From: Thermomucor indicae-seudaticae
Lineage: Eukaryota; Mucoromycota; Mucoromycetes; Mucorales; Lichtheimiaceae
DNA: 42,513 nt
Reading direction: 5' to 3'
Assembly: GCA_000787465.1 (NCBI GenBank)
Contig: JSYX01000184.1
Span: 1 to 42,513, forward strand
The stretch's first letter is position 1. The number at the start of each line of letters is the position of its first letter. Shown here piece after piece: positions 11,096 through 22,970 of this stretch. The notes under the pieces were generated by a model. That model was not told the DNA's origin. It made no database searches and saw only the letters and a list, made by a program, of their open reading frames with translations. The position numbers and the translations under genes are program-made.

Positions 11096-12392
11096 CTAAG
11101 GACTCTTACAGTTCAACTGTTCTATTGCTGCGACCTCATCAAGTTCAGCTACATCCATCTGCATCTCCAACTGCATGCTTGGGGGCGAATGCTGCCGTAA
11201 CTTTACGTTCGCTTCCGCAAAGACTTTGGCAGTCATCTCGTCCATGCCGTAGGATTTCGAATAGACTACTTCCTTGACACCTATTTGCACAATTTTAATG
11301 GCGCAACCTGCAAACCTTTTGTTAGCCTCTCTTTTGTTATGCAAATATGAGTCAATTACCAAGGCAAGGGCATCTACAGACAAAGAAAACGACAATAAGA
11401 ATCTTTGCTCTTTTCGTTTCATTGTCTATACATACGTGTTGCAGTAAAGGATCACGCCACTTCCAAAATCCACTCGCCCTCTTCCGGCTTCCAGCAACGC
11501 ATTCTCTTCAGCATGCATACACAAACATCGATCAAGACCAGTTCCGCACGGCGCATTGGCATTGCACCGATCACAGCCTCCTTCGTTGCAGTTCCGTAAA
11601 CCGCGCGGCGTGCCGTTGTAACCTGTGGCCACGACGCGCGAATCCTTCACAAGAATACAACCTACTCGCCGCTTCATGCAGTTCGATCGCCGAGCTGCAA
11701 GATCTGACAGATGCATAAAGTAAGTATCCCAGGACGGCCGGAGACGTTCAGGGTTGGTGAGTTCGAGGGTATCTAGTTTAGCATACAGATCTTGCAGGCA
11801 AGAAAACGTGTTGGTCACCGCAACCTCCGATAATGACATGATGCTATACAGAGGAGATCCTCCTCGGCGATCAAGTTCCTTCGACGACGAGGCACCAAAG
11901 ATAGCAACATCATCCATTTGTATAAAGTCTTCTAGTGAGATCTCTTCATACCTAACAAACAACGTTTTTTAGCACCCCTGCAACCCCCCGGGGGAGACCG
12001 CATGCATATTGACTTACTTTGCAAGGTAGCGCTGATAGCGCATTGAAAGCGGGGCTTCCACCGAAATAAGGAGGAAAAAGGGGCGTTTACTAAGTCCAGG
12101 AACAAGTGAGCAGGAGAGCTGTCTTCCGTTCTTTTGCTCTTTACATTAACGAGCTAATTCCCAAACCGTCAATGTCGCATGTCACGAAATTCTCGCGCCA
12201 GTTCTTGGTTGCGTAGCTTTGCATGTCATTCAGGTTCGAAAACCAAATCGCCTTCTCCCCAAAGTCTTGCCGCCGGCAGCAGCTCCCGCCATTTGTTGTC
12301 AAGCCAAGTGGCGTAAAGTTATGCCTTTCTACTAGGTATCTTGCTACGGTTCGTTTTCCGCTGCATCGAGGTCCAATGATGCCAATGAACAT
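11096..12392 (-). CDS. DCD1: deoxycytidylate (dCMP) deaminase
   Basis: The enzyme deaminates dCMP to dUMP, feeding thymidylate synthesis. Exons are 12392-12145, 12089-12018, 11951-11436, 11373-11360 and 11307-11096, giving 353 residues. The N-terminus has a kinase-like P-loop (GPRCSGKRT), as in the fungal DCD1 form. A linker with APLSMRYQRYL follows. The zinc-dependent deaminase core starts at SWDTYFMHLSDLAARRS, has CMKRRVGCILV and the catalytic HAEENALLEAGR, and then the second zinc motif PCLGC. The Pro and first Cys of that motif are encoded by a 14-nt micro-exon (11373-11360). Start choice: the ATG at 12392 directly precedes the P-loop. All introns are GT-AG with TAG or CAG acceptors. The gene is divergent from the Rap GAP gene. 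Assignment is firm; only the exact last residues are uncertain. Confidence 0.92.
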
Positions 12393-13670
12393 GGAAGCGA
12401 AAAAAATTGGGGAAGGGGAAAGGTCGTGGCTGGAGTTCGAGCCCTACAGCCAGCAAGTTTTACGCACGGCAATGTACTTTCACTGGAGTTCTCCTGGTGC
12501 CTACTACAATTGATGTTGGATCATATTGACTTGAGTACGCCCAATGCAGTACACCGGCATAACTGAATGAATTGACTCCTTTCACCACCGGCTTTCCTTA
12601 TTATCCATTTAGGACTCCTTTAGACAATTTGATATTGTTCTGATGGACCCAATACAGGCGGTATCTCCTTGTCGGCATCCACATCCTTTTCGTCATCCTC
12701 AATGTTTTGCTAAACGGACATTCTGTTTTGCGAAACGATACATGTCGATAAACATGTTCTAAGCGAAAGAAAAAACGTCAAAAGTTCAAAACGCAAGTAC
12801 TGATCCTTTTTTGGGGGCCGATCACAGCACAAACGTCATTTAGGGAAAATCCAGTAAAAAACCTTGTGTTGCACTCTGTCAGTCTACGTGAATGTTGCCA
12901 CAAGCAAAATGTTGGCGGCATATTCGATGAAAGACCATAGCGGCATCTCGTGCAGTTACTAAGCAATACATTCATTGCTAAATGGAAATTCTGCGTCTTC
13001 ACAACTGGATCCATAATCCTTGGTTTAAAGTTTCGAGGTGATGCAACCGGCTACATATGCAACGAGATCAGGCTGGAATCAGGAAACTCTTTTAAGTTTT
13101 TGTGCAGTTTACGCAAGCATGCATATACATGCAAGCACTCCCCAAAGAAAACAATAAAAGTGGTATGCATGCATCTCTAATACTGCTTCCATTCACCACC
13201 GATACCTGGCTTAGGCAAGTCTTTGCCCCCCGTAGAGCTGTGAGTGATACAATAAGCACAGATATATGAGCGGAATGCGAAAAAATTGATGTACAATCCC
13301 AGGTGTGTTCGAAGGTTAAGGTAGTCTCGTGGTTGAAGGAGGTAACAAACAAGATCGAACAAGCGAGAGCGTCCGAAAGAGTCAGCAGAGTGGTAAACAA
13401 CTTGCTTTATTTGATGAATATAGGGTTCAGGGTTAAAATTTCCCACCCGCTTGTAATTGTTGTCTGTAGAATGATCTGTACTACTCCACATGAGGGGAAG
13501 AAACACATGTGTGGTTACCATTGAATATCCCGCCCAGTTATCATTTAATTATCGGTATTGCCGTAAACCGCGCTTTTTTCTCCTTTTCCTCTCTCTTTCT
13601 CTTCTTCACTTCACTACTCTACTGTCCTTCGTTAGATATCAATCAGGTCATGACAGCTACCCTATAAACA
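12393..13670. other. divergent intergenic region between the deaminase and Rap GAP genes
   Basis: About 1.3 kb separates the two divergent ATGs, so both promoters must lie here. The only clear feature is a strongly CT-rich tract at about 13575-13620, roughly 50-95 bases before the Rap GAP ATG, typical of fungal leaders. I saw no coding sequence or RNA gene. Confidence 0.5.
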
Positions 13671-16600
13671 ATGGCTACCACAGTAAAGATCGACATGAAC
13701 ACCACACCTCGTCGTAAGAACAATACCTCCTTATTACCACCAACGCCAACGTCACCTATATCACCACCTCCGTTACCACCAAAAGATGACGAACAAGATA
13801 ATACCAGTAGTAAAACAAAAAGACGATTACCCAAATTTTGGCGCCCACGCACTGTCGCCAACAGTATCAATACCTCGTCGCCTCCACAACAGCAGCAGGA
13901 CCCTCCACTCTCACCTCGTCTCAGTACGGAAGCTCTTCGACCATCCATAAGCAGCTTCACATCAGCCGCTGCAAGTTTCCGTCCGTTTCGGACGAATGGC
14001 ACCGGAGACGGCGACAATGGAACAGCGAAAAGGACTCTTTCTTTGCGTCGTGTTAGGCGTCCAAGCGCACCTATCACCACCATTCGATCACCATTATCAA
14101 CAACCAATGCGGAAGAGGTAAAAAGCTAAAAATGGGAATTCCCATCCTATCAACTAAAGAAATTGCTTGTGAATCAACCTTATTACAGACATCCAGCAAT
14201 AATAATAGTCAGTCGCCAATCACCACGGCAAGCTCTCACGACAACAACACACCGCAACCTCAGCAGCAGCCGCCATTGGCGACGATGGATCGTCCTTTAC
14301 CGGAACGATCCGACGACACCATCGCAATCATGGAAGCCGTGACACACCAGATCAACGAGTGTCTTGCTCAGCAGCAGCAACAGTCCGCCCGGACCTGGAA
14401 AGGATTCATACAATGCCTGGACGAAATTCAAGCAAAGCTGGACAGCGATCCTAGTCTTGATCAGTACCGCGATCGCATCTCGTTATTGAAACAGGAATGC
14501 GAACATTTGAGCTCTGGTAGCTTGTCATCAAACAATAATGACGCACTCGATCGTATGGTACGTCGCCTATTTTCTTGGGGTCCCAAAGGGAACTAAGAGC
14601 GCTATTATTACAGGCCAACAGTATCCGAGATGTTTGTTACACAATCTCATGCGCATTTCTTGCTAAGCAGTCCTACGTTGCACCCTTGTTATCCGATAAA
14701 TATGCATACGAAGAACCTCGCGCCTCGCCACGCGACACAGATTATGCGTCCATGTGGCCGGACCATATGGACAGACAATCAACTTGGTTCCGTCAGCATT
14801 TTGTTGGCAAACCTTACGTCACATTTATCGGCTCAACAATCGTCGATCACGACGACAACCATGTCTCTGTCATTATTTCTGTCACTTTGGAAACTGAATC
14901 CAACAATTTCCGTGTCATTGCCCGCGCTACGGATAGAAAGGTATCACCCAACAATGACATATCAGTGATGCAATAATAATAACAATACATTTCAGAGTAC
15001 GAGTTACTTCGTGATACCCGCGAACCAAGTATGGGAAACAAAGGCCCGTTTAGAAGCTCTTGGTATGGTTTATAAGCGAAGGAGAAGATCACGCCCACGC
15101 TTGTTGCCTTCTTCAGACGAGGAAGAAGAAGATTACAACAACACCATGCGCCGCCGTCATCCGCTGCGAAGCATATCTGCAGCTGTGCAAAAGGTCGACC
15201 AAGAAGATCAAGAGCTCCTCATCTACCGCGCCGCCGTATTGTCCGTCTGGCCCGATCTTGATATAGACGCACTCACTGCATTGTCAGCTCAAGCAACAAT
15301 CCTAGCTGGTCTGGAAAAGGAACTCTTGCGGTTTGACGAGATGACAGTAGGTATCTCTTTTTCTACCTTCAAAAAAGGGAAAAGAGAGGAAAGCTAATGG
15401 AACGAAAATATTAGGTTCCGAAGCATTACAAGTTTGGGTTATTGACAGTCAGAGATGGCCAAAACTCTGAAGAAGCGTGGTTTTCGAATTCTGGATTATC
15501 AGCTGAATTAGAGCTGTTCCTGGAACTCATTGGTCATCGCGTGGAGCTCAAAGGTTTCACAGGTTATGCAGCTGGACTGGATACAAAGGGTCTGTATATT
15601 GGCATCGCCCCAACTGGTGTCTGTGCTCACTAAAAGGTTTATTGACAGCTGGCGAAACCGGTCAAGTGTCTTTTGCTTCGCGCTGGCGTGATCATGAAAT
15701 CATGTTTCATGTGGCACCGCTTATGCCTTGTCGAGATCATGATCGACAGCAGGTGCATAGGAAACGACATATTGGAAATGGTAAGGGCTTCTAAAAATAT
15801 CCACCCAAGTGAATTCATCACTTAGTTATAATGGGGAAAAACAGATATCGTCTGCGTCGTGTTCATTGAAGGTAGCGGTAAATTCGATCCAACCATGATT
15901 CGGTCCCAGTTTCTGCACGTTTTCATTGTGGTGCGCTTGGAACGTATCAACGGTCGAGAACTTTGGAGGTAAAGCCTGTTTATATTTGGCGTGATGTGCC
16001 GCAGACGAGACTGATATCGAAAAGAATCGAAACCATTCGCAATGCGAACGTGGCGCATTTTGGTCCCTTACTTCCTGATCCGCCCTTTTTACCTTCCCAT
16101 GCACTACGTGACTATCTCCTTTTGAAAAGTAAGCCTTTGTTTGTTTATCGTTCGTTACTCGACCACCGTTACTTATCGAAATCATGGTTGGATAGTGATC
16201 AACGCTGAAAATGCAGCCCTAAAGTCTGACAAGTTTGCAATTCCAAACGCCAAAGCTCGTGCTGGTATCATGAGGAATTTGGTTGAAACGGGCTTGCAAT
16301 ACGTTCAACAAAACGGCAATGCTACTTCTGGCCGTCGTGGTAGCAATCAGGACGGCAAATTTGGAGCAAGTACTCTCCGAATAGAACGGCCGCGCTCCAC
16401 AGGCGCAGGAAGCTCGCCGTCCTTTCATATTCGTCCCTGTCTGGACGATATTGGTAGTGGTAGCCCCATTCCTCCTGTTCCTACTCGTTCTCGATCAAGC
16501 ATGTTGCGCGACCTGACTACTGGATTTGCTCGTCGTCAGTCTCAGCGACAAGACGCCGTCGTTCCAGAAAAAGAAGAAAAAGACGAAGGGATACGTCACA

Positions 16601-16743
16601 AGGCCCACCATTTGGTCACGAGCGTCATGAAAAGCCGCGGTGGTGCCAGTCGGATAACGGATCTGTCAAGGTCTAATACCGTTGCAAGAGGTGGCCCAAG
16701 CCAAACAAGCCTTAGAAGAAGTAATACCACTCAACAAAGATAA
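13671..16743 (+). CDS. Rap-GTPase-activating protein (Rap/Ran-GAP domain)
   Basis: The protein is predicted to stimulate GTP hydrolysis by Rap-type small GTPases through an Asn thumb. Exons are 13671-14117, 14189-14557, 14614-14940, 14996-15346, 15415-15589, 15649-15780, 15845-15968, 16025-16128 and 16196-16743 (858 residues). Residues 1-150 are Pro/Ser/Thr-rich and disordered, followed by a Gln-rich and helical stretch. A Rap1GAP-like dimerisation part follows (WFRQHFVGKPYVTFIGS), then the GAP core: KFGLLTVRDGQNSEEAWF, GYAAGLDTK, KRHIGNDIVCVVF (catalytic Asn near residue 600), FGPLLPDP and INAENAALKSDKF. The C-terminal 130 residues are basic and Ser-rich. The intron 15969-16024 must use an AAG acceptor to keep a gapless match to the Rap1GAP pattern; the CAG at 16002-16004 would give a stop. 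The family call is firm; GTPase specificity is inferred. Confidence 0.9.
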
Positions 16744-17797
16744 TTGCAGTTATTCAACTAAACATCGCGTTGGCGTTGTGATACAGAAAAGTTTGCAGTA
16801 AATGTAAAATTCGAATTGCGTGCAGGAAAGATCGAATATGCAGGCAGAGAATATATCATTTGCGAATGAGTGCAGCAGTTTTTGCACAAGAATGGTTTCC
16901 TTATCTGTAATACGTCAACCTTTTTTTTGTTACAGGGAGGGAGAGCACTAGAAAAGTTGTGGCTGGCATCGCATACTCTTTGCACAGTCGTAAGCATTTC
17001 CTACAGGCGTTATAGGAATGACAACACACTCTTACCGTCGTGTACGCCCAAGAGAGAGGCAACCAGGGCGCTTTGAAAATGAAAGTGGACGTCTAAAAAT
17101 CCAATAAACGCTTAGCAGCAAGCAGATATACAGAAAAGCTCACCTTTCAAAGGTTGCTCTTTGACTGGTTCATATGCAATAGCACGTCCTAAGAAAAATA
17201 CCCAAGCTTGCTGCCACCTTATCGAAGAAAACGCGCTGACTGAAGGAGTGAAAAAACATGGCATCTATGAGGCTGCTCTGTTCACGGTGCTCGGCATGCT
17301 TCCTATGGAAAAGCTACCCTCTTGCCGAGCTCACCTCGCATACGCCTCCATGATTCTTCGTCTATACAAACAACGACACGTAGACGTGGTGCTAAGAAGC
17401 AGTAAAAAGATCAATCGAAACTTTTCCTTACTCTCGGCTTTTTCTCTTGACATACTCTAGGTTGAGAAATTCTATGAGGTGAGGGAGCGTAGGGGCTCGC
17501 TTACGATAGGTTGATCCACGACAACACCGCTCAAGTCCATAGACCACGAGTGACGATCCAAGCTGCGCGCAGCCAACCCAAGGCTATGGCTATATTTTAA
17601 GGTAGTCTACACACACAAGGAAGCAGACTTATTTTTAAAGACGCAAAGCCTTGTAAATTTGTACGCGAAAACACATTTTTGTGGGATTATTTCTTCTTTT
17701 TTTTATACCCCTTTAACGAGATGAAACAAAAATGATACAAGATTACAAAAAACAAACTGTGACATGGTATACAGCAAAATACAATGTTGCTTCTATG
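16744..17797. other. intergenic stretch with one weak open frame
   Basis: Between the convergent 3' ends of the Rap GAP and kinase genes. An open plus-strand frame at 17161-17459 contains HGIYEAALFTVLGMLPMEKL and looks somewhat protein-like. It has no ATG at its start, and a possible intron (17411 to about 17460, ending in a pyrimidine run and CTCTAG) leads straight to a stop. It could be a gene relic. T-rich sequence near 17690-17705 probably belongs to the 3' end of the kinase gene. Confidence 0.35.
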
Positions 17798-20075
17798 TCA
17801 TCGTCGGTATGGAGGAACAGCGACCGGAATAGGCTTGTTAGGTAACGGTGGCAAAGCGGATGGGACAGGAGGCGGGAGCGATGTCGGTGGTGGAAGCGGT
17901 GGAGGAGGGAGTTGATCGAGTCGTGGATTGCTAGGGTAATGCTTTAATGATAAGGACGAGGTGGATGACATTACGGGTGCCGTTGCTGGTGTCGTTGACC
18001 GACTGTTCGTGTTGTAAGTAAACGGTGTGCTCATCTCTGTGGAATATGTTGATGGATCTCGACTAAAGCGATGATACTGTCGGCTATTATCATCCGTCTG
18101 GCCCGGTACAGGTGGCAATGGTCCGGAAGGCGGTGCGGCTTGGAAAGACGTACCGGCGATTCTTGCTCGGTGGTGAACATCCTCGGTAAAGTAATCCGGG
18201 CGTCCCGTCGAAGCCAGCGAAGACGTGGCAGTGCCAACTAAAGGTCGCTCACTTGTTCCAGGAGACGGATACGCCGTGTAACTTCCGTCGGATGACCGGC
18301 GGCGATACCGAGTTGCAGGTACCTCTTCCATCTGTGCTGCATGACGATGATGTGGTACCGAAGAAGACAGCGGTGGCGGCGGTTGCAACGCTCCTCCTGC
18401 TTGAGCAATATAATGGTCTCTTTCCTGAACAGCACTGAGATTCGTCTCTGGTGTGTGGTCCGGCAAGATACCGGATGGGGGGCGCCAATCGGTACCTCGG
18501 TCCTTGCCTACACCGGGCCGCGCCATTCTTGACAATTCTTCCATCTTTACAACATCACCGGCTGGCTTTTGGTTCCAATAATCCACAACACTGGTTCTAT
18601 GCGTGCTGGCTGCCTTGTTGTATCCGATACTGGGACTAAGGCTATGCATCCCCTGCTTTTCACCCCTGTTCATCTTTGCCATCCTTTGTGCCCATCTTCT
18701 TTGTTCATACTCCTTTCTGCGCATCTCATTTTCCTCTGGTTTAGTGAAATCAAACGTCAAAAATTTATCTTCCATGATCTGCCTTTCCGGACACATTTCC
18801 GCAATATCATTGAGTGATTGGCTTCGCAATGAAGAGTTAGCGTGAGTCCCACTACGCTTCGGATTGCGTTTCCGAACGGTCAGTGGGTTATCTTCAAGCA
18901 AAATTTCTTCAAGCTCGTGTGTCGGATCAAAGTTTGCACGTTTATGCTAACAGTAAAGTTGTCAGTGTTCCACCAACTTGACGATAAATTTAGTACTCAC
19001 ATCAGGAATAAACGGCGGTACCGCCTGCTTAGTTTCAAGTAGTTCCCATTGAATGTCTTTGAACCAGGGATGACTCACGAGTTGCTGGAAACCTTTCTCT
19101 TTGACACCCAGCCGACGATTTATATCGCGCGTCAAAAGGCCCTTTATGACATCGATCGCTTCCGCGGAGACGTTGTGTCCTTCCGGGAAACAAAGTGGTT
19201 CATGCAGGATCGCGTGTTGTAATGCTTCGTTCGTTTTTCCGCGAAACGGTCGCTAAGTAGAAAGCAGTTAGCGTGCTTTGAGTATTTATGGATTGAGTTC
19301 TCCGTTCACCTTTCCAAACAAGAGTTCATAGCAAACGACGCCCAATGACCACCAATCGACAGAGGCAAAATACCCGCGCTTTAGCAATACTTCTGGAGCC
19401 ATGTAAGCCATGGATCCGGCGACCGAAGTCAGCGGCCTAGACTCATTGAATTGCACGGCGATATTGAAATCAGTAAGATGAGCATGCCCCTGAGCATTGA
19501 GCAAGATATTGTCGGGCTTGATATCCCTGCATGCATGATCAGCTTTCTCCGTCCCTGTCTGTCTGTCCGCTTCTTACCTGTGTACCACGTTGTGCTTGTG
19601 CAGATGCCGTAAACCCAATGCAACTTCTGCACAATAGAACTGTACATAAGATTCAGGCATCACTCCAAGTCGATCCAGATGAAACCGCAAATCTCCACCA
19701 AGCATCAAGTCTAACACCATAAACAAATTCTCGTCGTCTTGAAAAGCATATCGCAAATTCACAATTAATCCATGTGAAACTTGCTCCAGGATGCGTCGCT
19801 CCGAAATAATATTTTCTACTGCCCGCATCTGTATGCACTTGTTCTTGTTGATGTATTTCAGCGCGTACAGCTCTTTACTGCCTTTATGCTGAACAACCCG
19901 AACTTTGCCGAAAGCACCTTTGCCAACAGACCGTAACAGAACGAAATGTGAAAGGTTGACTGATATAAAAGTATGCATTGCTTGTATCACTTTTTCTCCA
20001 CTCAACAAGTATAAAACATTTGTTACCTTCGGCGTCTAAATCCAAACTATCCTCTCGACAACATACAGCTCCCAT
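17798..20075 (-). CDS. STK32/YANK-type AGC serine/threonine kinase with Pro-rich tail
   Basis: Exons are 20075-20027, 19959-19578, 19526-19310, 19252-19001 and 18946-17798 (682 residues). The N-terminus MGAVCC fits N-myristoylation at Gly2 with nearby Cys palmitoylation, so the kinase is probably membrane-bound; animal STK32A also starts with MG. The kinase domain begins at about residue 20: [11 protein letters not shown], catalytic Lys in ALKYINK, VVHRDIKPDN, and DFN instead of DFG, which is a mark of the YANK family. YMAPE and VDWWSLGV follow. An AGC tail with FIPD and [10 protein letters not shown] closes the conserved part (about residue 310). The remaining 370 residues are low-complexity, rich in Pro, Ser and His, far longer than in animal STK32. 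It converges with the Rap GAP gene. Substrates are unknown. Confidence 0.9.
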
Positions 20076-21065
20076 GTTTCCTCAAAGTGACTGACGTTTG
20101 TCCGCGATGCGATAGAGTATGGAATGTTGAAGAACTCGTAATGTGGGGAAAGCTTGTTTTTTTGCAATGTCAATAGGTATAAGTTGCTGAGGTTATGATT
20201 ACAATAGAGCAATTCGCTGAATGTATATATATACGGTACAGTGTGGATTGTTAAAAGTACATCATGAGCTCGACAAAGAGAAAAGAATAAAAAAAAGGAG
20301 GGAAAACGTCGGTTATAGCGGGCTGCTTCAGAGCAGCTTTTCATTGAATGTGGGACAACGAGGACTCGTATCTGACATTCAAAACCCCAGCACATAGATT
20401 GTTCCCGAAGAGGAAGACGTCCGTTTCTTTTCATATCTGGTAAACCACTTTGATATCTGGTAAACGACAAACCAGCCTGCTACATCATTGCCACTGTTTA
20501 TTAATATTTTTTCAAAGACATTTCTGGACGTCGCATAGCTTTGAGACCTCTCGGAAGATAAATTAACTGTTACAAATCAGGTAAAGGGGATGAGGGGTTG
20601 GTTTGAACGGAAGTCCTTGGCGCTATAGGTCGCACGACGGCAACGATACAAGCAATGATCTGCCAGTTCCAGTTAATGATCGCCGGTTTGCTATATATAG
20701 AGCTCAATAGACCAATCGTCAGAGAAAGCCCAAAGTTGAAGCAGTGGCACGTCAACCGATCAAGCAGGAGAAACTTTGGAAAGAGAAACTTCCAGCCATG
20801 TCACACAAGCTGCTTCATATGCCGTCATTCGAACCTAGTCTGAAATAACCTTTATTGCCAAAATGTCAATACAACTCGAGAAAGCGGTAGATATACAAAA
20901 CCATGACAACGCCGTTTCAGCGACGCCGTTCAAGTTGCACGCAATAACGCATTGGATAAGAGAGAAACGCTATAGCAATGGTTTTACAAATGCGGTAGAT
21001 AAGCTGACAATGAAAGTATACACGTCGAAACTGCACAATTCTCAGGTGAGGGCATCGAAACGAGC

Positions 21066-21425
21066 CTAATCCTTGACAATGGTCGTCAGAAGCGTCGTGA
21101 TATTGCCGCCTTTGGGCGTTGCTTGGCGACGGACAAGCGTTTGCACCTGCTTTGGGTGATCCCAGCCGGTAATCTCATCGAGGATATAAAGAGCTTGCAG
21201 TCTTGGACTTCCGTGAGTAGTCGCCTGTCCGGTATCTTTTGGGAGTGCCAACCACAACCGGGTGCCAAAGTTATTGTCATCCTGGGATGGAGAACCCCCA
21301 AGGCTTGGGATGTCGCCCCCGCCCAGGGTCGTCAGTGCTAGTCTACTGAAGTTAACTGTCAGACACTGCTTCCCTGTAACGGTATTTTCAGCTGAGTAGA
21401 TCTGAGAATTAGCTCTAGCCTTCAT
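21066..21425 (-). CDS. hypothetical open frame, 119 residues
   Basis: An ATG-started frame encodes a 119-residue product with segments such as VNFSRLALTTLGGGDIPSLG and LQALYILDEITGWDHP. The composition is more protein-like than other open frames nearby, but I do not recognise a domain and found no convincing exon to join to it. It could be part of a spliced gene, a relic, or chance. Confidence 0.25.
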   Translation of the reverse strand: MKARANSQIYSAENTVTGKQCLTVNFSRLALTTLGGGDIPSLGGSPSQDDNNFGTRLWLALPKDTGQATTHGSPRLQALYILDEITGWDHPKQVQTLVRRQATPKGGNITTLLTTIVKD

Positions 21426-22388
21426 GAGATGTAATAATCGTAGTGGCTTTGATATGGGATAAAAGCATCTACTTCACCATTTAGCATAATGGTAAGACGC
21501 ATACGCGCGTGTGTGTGTGTGAGATCGGTAATTCGCACAACGTATATCAAGGGGATCTTCCTGTGGCGGTTAATTATAGTGTGCGCGCGGAATACGGTGG
21601 TTGTAAACGAAAGCGGCGCTGTATCGTGATACAGAAGACTTGTGCCAGTTTTTGCTCTGTATCTGTCACTGATCGTCATATCGAGCATCGATATACCGCA
21701 CTGACACTGCTTCACCTTTGTATGATATGAACTTTCTGCGATATGCCTGGCTGTGCTTGCCCAATTCCAATAGTCAAGAAGCGTAATCCAGTCTGGGCAG
21801 GGTAAAACGAGATAAAGCATATCAGATATATTTCATCAAACGAACCTAGGAAGGAGATAGGGGTCGTGCTTATGTACGCGCGAGATTTGTATCAATGCGA
21901 TGGATCTTGGGCAAGGGCTGTGTGGGGGATGAATCCTCTCCAACATCCATTGGATTGTACTCCCCTCAGCATTGTCCGTGCAAAAGGGGCGTGGAGGAAG
22001 GTTTTCCAACCACACAAACGAGAAGCATCAAGTTGCCCTTTCTTTTCGATCAGGGATTGCATCTAGGTGGATACATGGATAAAAGAACGAAGCAATCGCT
22101 TTCCTCATTCCCATTTATTTTCTCCCTGGCGAAAGCTGCTATGGAAAAGCCGCGTTCATTGCTTTTGTGCATTCAGGAAATATACAGAAACAGGACGATC
22201 CCGAAACCGGTTCTCTGCGAGTGCGTGTCTTTCATTTCTTTTAGAGTTTGCTCTACTAACAAGCCAAGTTACCTTCCTCTCCTCATTGCCGATTATTGAG
22301 TGCTGCAGGGAGGAATTACCCGCTTTGTATCAGGGAGCAAGCAAGATCTATTATCTAGAAGAGGAGGGAATAGACAAATAAAGGCGTA

Positions 22389-22446
22389 CACACACACACA
22401 CACACACACACACTCTCTCTCTCTCTCTCTCTAAAGAGAGAGAGAG
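22389..22446. repeat. compound microsatellite (CA)n-(CT)n-(AG)n with hairpin potential
   Basis: A run of CA dinucleotides (22389-22412) passes directly into ten CT units (22413-22432). After two A bases comes a run of six AG units (22435-22446). The CT and AG runs are reverse complements, so a 12-bp hairpin can form. It sits about 525 bases before the G-alpha ATG. Confidence 0.9.
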
Positions 22447-22970
22447 AACTAGCCACCACATGTGACAAGGGAGCAAATCTCTAGATAGGAGAATCGGGCC
22501 GCCATGTTTCATACTGTATGCAGGTCACGGCCACTTGCCCGCTACGTTACTTGAATTCCCGAGATATTCATTGAGGAAGGGGGGCCATTTGGCAAACCCC
22601 AGTGGCAAGTTCGATCGAAAAATGCCTGATAGGAGCAATGTTCGGTCGAGTAGAAGAAGAAGAGAAACCAGCACATGATCGTCCATAGGTTATTCTTTTA
22701 ACATCAGGGTTCTCTCCTCACCCTTCTCTATGAATGGGAATCCCTCCCTTCTCTCTTGCTCTCCTTCTCTCAACAACCACCGGATTATACTCTTTCTCTC
22801 TCTATTTCTGCACAAAAGCCTAATGATCCCTTACCTTTGTCCTTGCCTCCCTCCCGGGATCCTTGCACAATCTGTTACAGAAGCCTCCTAAGCCCCAATG
22901 AATGGTTTAAAAAGAACAAGGGTTCCCAAAACCGGCCCCATCTTTCTATCCAACAATAAAAGTGAAACAA

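Larger units (their letters stand above)
20076..22970. other. 2.9-kb gene-poor region upstream of the G-alpha gene
   Basis: It lies between the divergent starts of the kinase (20075) and G-alpha (22971) genes and should hold both promoters. A pair of ATATCTGGTAAAC direct repeats lies near 20433-20464. A GT run occurs near 21510-21520, and a compound microsatellite at 22389-22446. CT-rich tracts at about 22725-22810 precede the G-alpha ATG. One minus-strand open frame (21066-21425) is listed separately. No RNA gene was recognised. Confidence 0.5.

Noticed and set aside
12223..12513. Plus-strand open frame opposite the dCMP deaminase P-loop exon
   Set aside because: Antisense of a firm exon, with no family resemblance.
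13643..14107. Minus-strand Gly-rich open frame opposite the Rap GAP N-terminus
   Set aside because: It is a shadow of the Pro/Ser-rich coding strand.
16005..16128. CAG acceptor at 16004 in the Rap GAP gene
   Set aside because: With the only available donor (15969) it gives a stop within three codons. The AAG at 16024 gives a gapless family match.
21895..22299. Plus-strand 134-residue open frame upstream of the G-alpha gene
   Set aside because: No family signal, and it lies in low-complexity, CT-rich promoter sequence.
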